DNA from: Oribacterium sp. | GTDB taxonomy: Bacteria; Bacillota_A; Clostridia; Lachnospirales; Lachnospiraceae | NCBI GenBank assembly: GCA_017940955.1 | Contig: JAGAXP010000169.1 | Coordinates: forward strand, 1-20,397 | Direction: 5' to 3' | Length of the DNA: 20,397 bases | Shown: positions 1-6,388 of the stretch, in pieces | Layout: each line of letters begins with the position of its first letter | Numbering within the stretch: position 1 is the first letter of the stretch | The notes under the pieces: model-generated | Database searches by the model: none | Seen by the model: the letters and a program-made list of their open reading frames with translations, nothing else | What the model was told of the DNA's origin: nothing | Program-made: the position numbers and the translations under genes

Positions 1-1251
1 GAAGCCGGAACCAATGTCTGAATTTCCCTTCTTGGTAAGCGGCTGATACTGATGATAGGCACTGCCGTCCGGAAACTGTGTGGAAGCAATGTCTATGATA
101 CGCTGTCTTGCTCTGTCCGGAATGAGATGAACAAATCCGAGAAGATCCTGGCAGGAATCCCTGAAGCCCATGCCTCTGCCGATACCGGACTCATAGTAGG
201 AAGCCGAACGGGACATATTGAAGGTAACCAAGCACTGATACTGATTCCAGATATTAACCATGCGGTCAACCTTTTCATTGGAAGAGGACACGTGATAGAT
301 AGAGAGAAGCTCATTCCAGTAGGAACGAAGCTCTTCAAAAGCACAATTGACCTTTTCCTCACTGTCATATCTTGAAAGCATCTCAAAGGCTCTCTTTTTG
401 TTTATAACAGACGGTGCTTCCCACTTATCATTTTCCTCATTCTCGATATATCCCAAAGTAAAAATGAATGTCCTTGATTCACCCGGCGCAAGGCTCAGAT
501 CTATCTGCTGTGAAGCGATGGGAGACCAGCCGCTGGCTACGGAGTCTGTACATTTTCCGCTAATGACTACATCAGGATGATCCGGTCCGTTATATGCTCC
601 CAAAAATGCATCCCGGCTTGTGTCAAAACCGGAAACCTCGCTGTTCACGCCGAGAATAGCATAGTGATTCCTTCTTTCCCTGTATTCTGTCTTATGAAAG
701 AGAACAGACCCTTCACCTGAAACCTCAACTTCGCCTGTACTTAAGTTTCTCTGGAAGTTTTTCATATCATCATCCGCATTCCAGAGGCACCACTCAACAT
801 AAGAGAAGAGTGACAGCTCGGCTGTATCCTGACCCTTGTTTGTAAGAGTGATCCTTGAGATCTCACAGTTATCCTCCATAGGAACAAAGGTAAGAAGCTC
901 TGCCTCAACCCCATCCTTAGAGGATGTGAATCTGCTGTACCCAAGACCGTGGCGGCACTCGTAGCTGTCAAGGTCAGTCTTTACAGGCTGCCAGCCCGGA
1001 TTCCAGACAGTATTCCGGTTTCTGTCCTTTACATAGAAATACTTACCGTTATTGTCATACGGGACATTGTTGTATCTATACCTTGTAAGGCGGAGAAGCT
1101 TAGCGTCCTTATAGAAGGAGTAGCCTCCGCAGGTGTTAGAGATCAATGAAAAGAATTCCTTATTTCCAAGATAGTTTATCCATGGCAAAGGTGTTTTGGG
1201 AGTTGTGATAACGTACTCACGGGCAGCGTCATCAAAGTAACCGTATTTCAT
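1..1251 (-). CDS. Cellobiose-type phosphorylase (GH94), N-terminal part, cut by window edge
   Basis: The minus-strand reading frame is open from the ATG at 1251 down to base 1, giving 417 codons with no stop; the rest lies outside the window. The protein starts MKYGYFDDAAREYVITTPKT and contains WINYLGN, the stretch DDDMKNFQRNLSTGEVEV, YESGIGRGMGFRDSCQDLLG and, at the cut, FPDGSAYHQYQPLTKKGN. These are hallmarks of GH94 cellobiose phosphorylases, which split cellobiose with phosphate into glucose 1-phosphate and glucose. The window ends just before the point where the family carries its catalytic aspartate, so that residue cannot be checked. No signal peptide is seen, so it is cytoplasmic. The start has a GGAGG ribosome binding site (complement of 1258-1262). 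It is divergent from the LacI-type regulator and shares operator-like sites with it. A cellodextrin or laminaribiose phosphorylase of the same family is the alternative for substrate. Confidence 0.93.
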   Translation of the reverse strand, partial: MKYGYFDDAAREYVITTPKTPLPWINYLGNKEFFSLISNTCGGYSFYKDAKLLRLTRYRYNNVPYDNNGKYFYVKDRNRNTVWNPGWQPVKTDLDSYECRHGLGYSRFTSSKDGVEAELLTFVPMEDNCEISRITLTNKGQDTAELSLFSYVEWCLWNADDDMKNFQRNLSTGEVEVSGEGSVLFHKTEYRERRNHYAILGVNSEVSGFDTSRDAFLGAYNGPDHPDVVISGKCTDSVASGWSPIASQQIDLSLAPGESRTFIFTLGYIENEENDKWEAPSVINKKRAFEMLSRYDSEEKVNCAFEELRSYWNELLSIYHVSSSNEKVDRMVNIWNQYQCLVTFNMSRSASYYESGIGRGMGFRDSCQDLLGFVHLIPDRARQRIIDIASTQFPDGSAYHQYQPLTKKGNSDIGSGF

Positions 1252-1270
1252 AAAATGCCTCCGTTTAATA

Positions 1271-1284
1271 CTTAATCGTTTAAG
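1271..1284 (-). promoter_or_regulatory. LacI-family operator-like palindrome in the GH94 leader
   Basis: On the minus strand the sequence is CTTAAACGATTAAG: inverted CTTAA/TTAAG arms around a central CG, the form used by LacI-family regulators. Its core TTAAACGATT recurs exactly at 1537-1546 on the + strand in front of the adjacent lacI-type gene. The sharing suggests one regulator controls both directions. The binding is inferred, not shown. Confidence 0.65.
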
Positions 1285-1298
1285 TTGGATATAGTCGG

Positions 1299-1327
1299 AT
1301 TATATAGTCGATATCGATATTTATCAA
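1299..1327 (-). promoter_or_regulatory. Promoter of the GH94 phosphorylase gene
   Basis: On the minus strand a TTGATA -35 box (complement of 1322-1327) and a perfect TATAAT -10 box (complement of 1299-1304) are separated by exactly 17 bases. Transcription would begin near 1292, about 40 bases before the GH94 start codon. The operator-like palindrome at 1271-1284 would lie just downstream of the start point, a typical position for a LacI-family roadblock. Confidence 0.75.
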
Positions 1328-1348
1328 TAGAAAATTGCAAAATTTATC

Positions 1349-1362
1349 AGAAAACGTTTACT
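1349..1362. promoter_or_regulatory. cre-like site (catabolite control) between the divergent promoters
   Basis: AGAAAACGTTTACT matches the Gram-positive cre consensus TGWAANCGNTNWCA at 12 of 14 positions; only the two end bases differ. It contains the perfect 8-bp palindrome AAACGTTT (1352-1359). It lies about 22 bases upstream of the GH94 -35 box. It could mediate CcpA control, or be an auxiliary site for the local LacI-type regulator. Confidence 0.45.
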
Positions 1363-1486
1363 TGATATTCCTCTAGAATCAGAAAAAACCTTGCTCCGGC
1401 TCTTGGTATGATCGCATTTTTTGACGTAATTCCGCCACATAAACCGGTATTGCTGTGAATGATACACAAAAAATTTGAAAATGGTA

Positions 1487-1515
1487 TTGCATTCATCGAC
1501 ATGTTGATGTATATT
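1487..1515 (+). promoter_or_regulatory. Promoter of the LacI-family regulator gene
   Basis: TTGCAT (1487-1492) and TATATT (1510-1515) are separated by 17 bases. Transcription would begin near 1522, directly before the paired operator-like sites at 1525-1546. The 1252-1556 gap as a whole holds two divergent promoters, three operator-like sites and a cre-like site; about 120 bases between them (1363-1486) show nothing else recognisable. Confidence 0.65.
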
Positions 1516-1524
1516 TGCATTACG

Positions 1525-1546
1525 AAAACGATTAAGTTAAACGATT
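1525..1546 (+). promoter_or_regulatory. Paired operator-like sites in front of the lacI-type gene
   Basis: Two copies of the 8-mer AAACGATT (1526-1533 and 1539-1546) stand 13 bases apart as a direct repeat. The second belongs to TTAAACGATT, identical to the core of the GH94 operator. Both sit between the predicted transcription start and the start codon, which points to autoregulation. Confidence 0.6.
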
Positions 1547-1556
1547 GGAAAACAAC

Positions 1557-2579
1557 ATGGCTAAAAGAACAGTATCTTTAAAAGACATTTCCAATGCCTG
1601 CGGCGTATCGATAGCAACGGTGTCAAAAGCCCTGAACAACCATCGCGACATAGGCGAGGAGACTAAGGAGCACATCCGGAAGGTTGCGGAAGAGCTTGGT
1701 TACAGGCCAAACGCTGCCGCCCAGGCATTAAAGACCAACAAAACCTACAATATCGGAGTATTGTTCGTGGACGAAGCCCACAGCGGTCTTACCCATGATT
1801 ATTTCTCCCATGTTCTGGACAGCTTCAAAACAACCGCTGAGGCCAATGGCTACGACATCACCTTTATAAACTCAGGGAAACGGAACGACAACAGCACTTA
1901 TCTTTCACATGCCTTATACAGAGGCTTTGACGGAGTTGTCATCGCCTGCGTGGACTTCTACGATCCCCAGGTTTATGAGCTTGTGAGCAGCAGCATACCG
2001 GTGGTGACCATCGATCACATGTTTGACAGCTGCATGTCCGTTCAATCCGACAACATAAAGGGCATGCGGGAAATGCTCCATTATATATATGACCAGGGTC
2101 ACAGAAGGATCGCATATATACATGCCTACGAAAACACTTCCGTAACACAGGGAAGACTCGCCTGCTTCTATAACACCATGCAGGAGCTTAATGTTTCGGT
2201 ACCTGACGAATACATGATCACAGCGCCCTACAGAGATACCGACAGAACCTATGAGGCAACAAAGAAGCTGCTGGATCTGGAAAACCCGCCCACCTGCATC
2301 ATCTGCCCCGATGACTTTTCCTGCTTTGGCTGTATAAATGCAGTAAGAGAGAGGGGGCTTAGGATTCCCGAGGATATTTCCATAGCAGGTTACGACGGGA
2401 TCGAGCTTGCGAGAAGGATAAACCCAAGACTTACCACAGTTGTACAGGATACTAAAAAGCTGGGTTCCCTTGCAGCAGAAAAGCTTATAGCGCTTATAAA
2501 CAACCCGAAAGGCACTCTCATCGAGCATCTGCTTGTAGAAGGAAAACTCGACGAAGGAGAATCTGTCTCAAAGCTTTAA
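1557..2579 (+). CDS. LacI-family transcriptional regulator
   Basis: This 340-residue protein has the LacI-family layout. An N-terminal helix-turn-helix covers about residues 5-27 (VSLKDISNACGVSIATVSKA). The hinge region is around GYRPNAAAQALK (residues 49-60). A periplasmic-binding-protein-like sensor domain follows from about residue 65 (YNIGVLFVDE), with the conserved segments QGHRRIAYI, CPDDFSCFG and ISIAGYDG near the C terminus. It probably senses an imported oligosaccharide or its product and controls the GH94 gene and its own transcript, which may extend into the transporter genes. The ATG at 1557 is chosen because the protein then starts MAKRTVSLKDIS as usual in the family. The ribosome binding site is weak (GGA at 1547-1549), and an in-frame TTG at 1545 would overlap the operator. 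Confidence 0.93.
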   Translation: MAKRTVSLKDISNACGVSIATVSKALNNHRDIGEETKEHIRKVAEELGYRPNAAAQALKTNKTYNIGVLFVDEAHSGLTHDYFSHVLDSFKTTAEANGYDITFINSGKRNDNSTYLSHALYRGFDGVVIACVDFYDPQVYELVSSSIPVVTIDHMFDSCMSVQSDNIKGMREMLHYIYDQGHRRIAYIHAYENTSVTQGRLACFYNTMQELNVSVPDEYMITAPYRDTDRTYEATKKLLDLENPPTCIICPDDFSCFGCINAVRERGLRIPEDISIAGYDGIELARRINPRLTTVVQDTKKLGSLAAEKLIALINNPKGTLIEHLLVEGKLDEGESVSKL

Positions 2580-2666
2580 CGAAACAGACATAAAACTCTC
2601 TATTCCTACAAAGCCGCAGAGTGCGCCCAAAAAATTACTATCAGCGCCCTCCGGCAACAAAAGTAC

Positions 2667-2679
2667 CGGCTCTCAGCCG
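2667..2679 (+). other. Small hairpin upstream of the sugar-binding protein gene
   Basis: CGGCT and AGCCG form a 5-bp stem with a 3-base loop in the 146-base gap between the regulator and the binding protein. No T-run follows, so it is not an intrinsic terminator. No clear promoter or copy of the AAACGATT operator is visible in this gap, so read-through from the regulator's promoter is plausible. Confidence 0.3.
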
Positions 2680-2725
2680 ATAAGCAAAAATACTATTCAT
2701 TAAAAAACAATGGAGGCAATCAATT

Positions 2726-4078
2726 ATGAGACGATCAATGCTTAGTTTATTACTTTCAGCCACAGTTGCAGCTGGTGTGCTTACAGGATGCGGAGGCAAC
2801 AGTACTCCGGTGGCAACAACCGCAGCCGCAGAAGGTGCCGGAAAGGTTCTTAACATCGCAGCCTGGAACGAAGAGTTCAAATCCCGCCTTATAGACCACT
2901 ATCCGGGATATGAAGAGGTTGACGGAACCACAGGAAAGATCGGCGATATTACAGTAAAGTGGCACATTACGCCTAACCAGGAGAATGCTTACCAGAACAG
3001 GCTCGATGAGATCCTCCTTGCTCAGGATAAGGCACCGCAGGACGAAAAGCTTGACCTCTTCCTTGTAGAAGCCGATTACGCTATAAAGTACACCGATACA
3101 GACTTTACGCTTCCTCTTTCAGAGCTTGGTATCACCGAAGAGGACATGAAGGATCAGTACAAGTACACACAGGATGTTGTTACAGATTCCAAGGGCGTCA
3201 TCAAGGGAAGCTCATGGCAGGGCTGCCCCGGAGTAATGATCTACAACAGAAAAGTAGCAGAAGAGGTATTCGGAACACAGGATCCGGAAGAGGTACAGAA
3301 GCATTTCTCTGACTGGGATAAATTCAATGAATCAGCCGCCGAGCTTAAGGACAAGGGCTATCATGTAGTATCCTCCATGGCCGATACCTTCAGAATTTAT
3401 CAGAACAATTCAAAGCTTCCATGGGTTACGGAAGATAAGAAGATCCAGGTTGATGACAACCTCATCAAGTGGGTAGAGGATTCAAAGGCACTTGTTGATG
3501 CCGGTTACTGTGATACCTACGACCAGTGGACAGACGACTGGACAAAGGGCTTCTATCCCGAAGGAAAAGTATTTGCTTACTTCGGACCTGCATGGCTCAT
3601 CGATTTCTCCATGGCAAAGGATGTTGAAGGCTCTATCGCTCACGAAGGCGGCTGGGGTGCCATCGAAGGACCTCAGGGCTTCTATTGGGGTGGAACATGG
3701 ATCTGCGCAGCTGCAGGAACAGACAACGGTGACACAGTTGCCGATATAATAAGAAAGATCACCTGCGATCCTGAGATCATGAAGGACATTGTACTTAAGG
3801 ACAATGATTTCGTAAACAACAAGCCTGTCATGGAAGAGCTCGCAAACGACGAATCTTATTCCAATGAAGTTCTCGGAGGTCAGAACCCTCTCAAGATGTT
3901 CTGTGCAGGGGCTGACAAGATCGACATGGCTAACCTTACAGCTTACGATCAGGGACTCCTTCAGGATTTCCAGTCAGCTATGGGCGATTACATCAAGGGT
4001 AATTACGATTCTATAGATAAGGCTATGGAACAATTCTATACACTTGCTACAACAAGATACCCTGATCTTACCCGTTGA
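2726..4078 (+). CDS. Sugar ABC transporter substrate-binding lipoprotein (CUT1 type)
   Basis: This 450-residue protein starts with a lipoprotein signal peptide: basic MRRS, a hydrophobic stretch, then the lipobox L19-T20-G21-C22. A low-complexity linker rich in Thr and Ala follows. The mature part begins with a strand (VLNIAAWNEEF) and has the layout of family 1 extracellular solute-binding proteins. Aromatic residues concentrated in segments such as WTDDWTKGFY, YFGPAWLID and GFYWGGTWIC suggest a carbohydrate pocket. It would be anchored outside the membrane and hand sugar to the two permeases downstream. Substrate is inferred from the neighbouring GH94 and GH3 enzymes to be a beta-linked gluco-oligosaccharide. 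Start supported by GGAGG at 2711-2715. Confidence 0.92.
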   Translation: MRRSMLSLLLSATVAAGVLTGCGGNSTPVATTAAAEGAGKVLNIAAWNEEFKSRLIDHYPGYEEVDGTTGKIGDITVKWHITPNQENAYQNRLDEILLAQDKAPQDEKLDLFLVEADYAIKYTDTDFTLPLSELGITEEDMKDQYKYTQDVVTDSKGVIKGSSWQGCPGVMIYNRKVAEEVFGTQDPEEVQKHFSDWDKFNESAAELKDKGYHVVSSMADTFRIYQNNSKLPWVTEDKKIQVDDNLIKWVEDSKALVDAGYCDTYDQWTDDWTKGFYPEGKVFAYFGPAWLIDFSMAKDVEGSIAHEGGWGAIEGPQGFYWGGTWICAAAGTDNGDTVADIIRKITCDPEIMKDIVLKDNDFVNNKPVMEELANDESYSNEVLGGQNPLKMFCAGADKIDMANLTAYDQGLLQDFQSAMGDYIKGNYDSIDKAMEQFYTLATTRYPDLTR

Positions 4079-4260
4079 TATTTCCGATCCCTTGGCTTCA
4101 TCCACAGCAGTAAATTTTGCATACAGGCGCAGGTATTGCCTGCCCTGTAAAAGCAGCTTTCTCATCTTGTATGTCACACAGGCTTACACCCAACAGGCAT
4201 TTTTATGAAAAACATTTTTTCTCACACATCATCTCTTTTTTCAGATCATGGTTATACAGC

Positions 4261-4294
4261 GGATTGCCTTCCAACAGAAATCGGAAGGCAATCC
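4261..4294 (+). other. Perfect 12-bp intercistronic hairpin between binding protein and permease
   Basis: GGATTGCCTTCC (4261-4272) pairs perfectly with GGAAGGCAATCC (4283-4294) across a 10-base loop. No T-run follows, and it ends 16 bases before the permease ribosome binding site. Such hairpins in sugar-transport operons commonly protect the upstream message, giving more binding protein than permease. That role is inferred here. Confidence 0.7.
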
Positions 4295-4321
4295 CATGCA
4301 AGACCACTTTGGAGGTTCCAC

Positions 4322-5233
4322 ATGGCTAAGAAGGCATCCGGCACAACAGCCAGATATAATCGCTGGGGTTATATATTTCTCATACCGTTTTTTCTCGTGT
4401 ATGTAATCTTCAGCTTCATCCCTTTGGCGTCAACCATCTATAACAGCTTCTTTGAGAACTATTATTCCGGCCTGACCCAGATAGGTCCCAGATTCATTGG
4501 GCTTGAAAATTACATAAAGCTTCTCTCATCACCGGAGATCTGGAAATATCTCGGCAACACTCTTATCATGTGGATAGGCGGATTTATCCCTCAGATCACA
4601 GTGGCTCTCATTCTTGCCTACTGGTTCTCAGACCCAAGCCTCAAGCTTAAAGGTCAGAGATTTTTCAAGACAGTAATCTACATGCCAAACCTTATCATGG
4701 CATCAGCATTTTCAATGTTGTTTTTCGCTCTTTTCGCAGATGCAGGTCCCATAAACCAGATGCTCATGAGTCTCCACATCCTGAAAGAGCCCTTTAAATT
4801 CATGAACAGCATCGCAGCATCCAGAATACTGATAATGCTTATGAATTTCCTTATGTGGTTCGGAAATACAACCATTCTGTTACTTGCAGGCATGCTGGGA
4901 ATCGACGGTTCCCTTTACGAAGCGGCAGAAGTTGACGGCGCAAGTGCTTCCCAGATTTTCTTCCGCATCACCATGCCGATACTCCGTCCGATATTCATCT
5001 ATGTTCTCATCACTTCACTCATCGGCGGACTTCAGATGTACGATGTTCCCCAGATTCTCACAAACGGAAAAGGTACACCCGCAGGTTCAACCACCACAGT
5101 AATCATGAACCTGAATCAGTACCTCACAAGTAAGAATTTCGGAATGGGCGGCGCCCTTTCAGTTTATATGTTTATCATCACCGCCATGCTCAGCTTAGTG
5201 GTATTCAAAATAAACAGCGCAAAGAAAGATTAA
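4322..5233 (+). CDS. Sugar ABC transporter permease, MalF/UgpA type
   Basis: This 303-residue membrane protein has about six hydrophobic segments, starting with IFLIPFFLVYVIFSFIPLA near residue 20. The cytoplasmic EAA loop reads EAAEVDGASASQIFFRITMP, the docking motif for the transporter ATPase. It forms the channel with the second permease. The ATG at 4322 is chosen for its GGAGG at 4311-4315 and because the protein then begins MAKKASG before the first membrane segment. An earlier in-frame ATG at 4205 would run through the upstream hairpin and is unlikely. No ATPase gene occurs in this set, so a shared MsmX-type ATPase from elsewhere is inferred. Confidence 0.93.
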   Translation: MAKKASGTTARYNRWGYIFLIPFFLVYVIFSFIPLASTIYNSFFENYYSGLTQIGPRFIGLENYIKLLSSPEIWKYLGNTLIMWIGGFIPQITVALILAYWFSDPSLKLKGQRFFKTVIYMPNLIMASAFSMLFFALFADAGPINQMLMSLHILKEPFKFMNSIAASRILIMLMNFLMWFGNTTILLLAGMLGIDGSLYEAAEVDGASASQIFFRITMPILRPIFIYVLITSLIGGLQMYDVPQILTNGKGTPAGSTTTVIMNLNQYLTSKNFGMGGALSVYMFIITAMLSLVVFKINSAKKD

Positions 5234-5247
5234 TGTATATATTACTA

Positions 5248-5300
5248 TTCACTTCCTTCGGTTCCGCCATCCAAAGAGCGGAGAAACCGGGATTAGTGAA
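5248..5300 (+). other. Imperfect hairpin between the two permease genes
   Basis: Outer arms TTCACT (5248-5253) and AGTGAA (5295-5300) enclose an inner stem. In that stem CGGTTCCGC (5259-5267) pairs with GCGG and AACCG (5278-5281 and 5285-5289) around a 3-base bulge. No T-run follows. It is the second intercistronic hairpin of this transporter set. Confidence 0.5.
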
Positions 5301-5358
5301 AATTGATTTTTAACATCATCTGTGCCGTCAGCCAAAAGGCGGCAGAACGGAGATAATA

Positions 5359-6213
5359 ATGGAAACTCATGCAAGCAGTGGTCTTCCTGTCGGGACCAGA
5401 AGAGCCATAGCCTACGTGGTACTTGGCATTTTCACATTCCTGTGCCTCATATGGTTTTACATACTTCTTATAAACGCAACCAGATCTCATGCCGAGATGA
5501 CCCGTGGTTTCACCATGCTCCCCAGCAATCACATCTTTGAAAACTGGGAAAACCTGGTAAACGGAACCATACCTATAGCAAAGGGTTTTGTAAACAGCCT
5601 TACAGTGGCTGTCTGCTCCTCAGTCCTTTGCGTATACTTCTCAGCTATGACAGCCTACGCCATTAACACCTATCGATTCAAAGGAAGAGATGCCATAGCA
5701 GCATTCATCCTCGCCATCATGATGATCCCGGGTCAGGTTACAGTCCTCGGTTTTATCCAGCTCATCAACAACATGAAGCTCGATGATACCATTATCCCAC
5801 TCATCATACCTTCAATCGCTTCACCGGTTACTTATTTCTATTTCAGACAGTACATGGCAAGCAATCTGCCCATGTCACTGGTTGAGGCAGCAAGAATCGA
5901 TGGTTCCGGAGAGTTCAGAACCTTTAACACCATCATCATGCCGCTTCTTAAACCGGCCATCAGCGTTCAGGTTATCTTCAGTTTTGTGGGAAGCTGGAAC
6001 AACTACTTCACACCGGCCCTCATACTTCACACCGATACCAAAAAGACCCTTCCGGTTCTTATCGCACAATTACGAGGTGCCGACTGGCTCAGATTCGATA
6101 TGGGACAGGTTTACATAATGATAGCTGCCTCCATTTTCCCTGTTATCCTGATATATCTTTTCTTATCTAAATATATCGTAGGCGGCATCACCTCAGGTGC
6201 CGTAAAGGGATAA
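5359..6213 (+). CDS. Sugar ABC transporter permease, MalG/UgpE type
   Basis: This 284-residue membrane protein is the second channel subunit. The first membrane segment is AYVVLGIFTFLCLIWFYILL (about residues 14-33). It has the MalG-type phrase GFVNSLTVAV before further membrane spans, the EAA loop EAARIDGSGEFRTFNTIIMP, and ends near IVGGITSGAVKG, the usual C terminus of this family. A ribosome binding site GGAG lies at 5349-5352. The protein would pair with the MalF-type permease upstream and the lipoprotein. It is followed by a strong hairpin and then the GH3 gene. Confidence 0.94.
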   Translation: METHASSGLPVGTRRAIAYVVLGIFTFLCLIWFYILLINATRSHAEMTRGFTMLPSNHIFENWENLVNGTIPIAKGFVNSLTVAVCSSVLCVYFSAMTAYAINTYRFKGRDAIAAFILAIMMIPGQVTVLGFIQLINNMKLDDTIIPLIIPSIASPVTYFYFRQYMASNLPMSLVEAARIDGSGEFRTFNTIIMPLLKPAISVQVIFSFVGSWNNYFTPALILHTDTKKTLPVLIAQLRGADWLRFDMGQVYIMIAASIFPVILIYLFLSKYIVGGITSGAVKG

Positions 6214-6227
6214 TTCAAAAAACTCAT

Positions 6228-6278
6228 CGGGATCATCTTAGTCCATGATTAACCACAAACATGGCTTGGATGATCCCG
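6228..6278 (+). other. Strong hairpin between permease and GH3 genes
   Basis: CGGGATCATC (6228-6237) pairs perfectly with GATGATCCCG (6269-6278), and CCATG (6243-6247) with CATGG (6260-6264) inside it. The downstream sequence TCTTATAAAAAC is not a T-run, so it is more likely an RNA-stability or processing element, or a weak terminator that lowers GH3 expression. Confidence 0.6.
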
Positions 6279-6309
6279 TCTTATAAAAACACATACTACA
6301 CAATAAACA

Positions 6310-6351
6310 GAAACCGATCAGCTTTACCCATGACCGGGATGATTCCGTTTC
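6310..6351 (+). other. Second, weaker hairpin ahead of GH3
   Basis: GAAAC (6310-6314) and ATCA (6317-6320) can pair with GTTTC (6347-6351) and TGAT (6340-6343). The 3' arm includes CGGGATGATTCCG, partly echoing the preceding hairpin. Its role is unknown. Confidence 0.3.
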
Positions 6352-6388
6352 TAATAGTATATTGTTGAATATTGCAAAGGATGAAACT

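Noticed and set aside
1545..1556. TTG start for the LacI-type regulator, adding four residues
   Set aside because: It overlaps the operator-like repeat, and the ATG at 1557 gives the family's usual N terminus.
4205..4321. Earlier ATG for the first permease
   Set aside because: It would code through the 12-bp hairpin; the ATG at 4322 has a GGAGG site.
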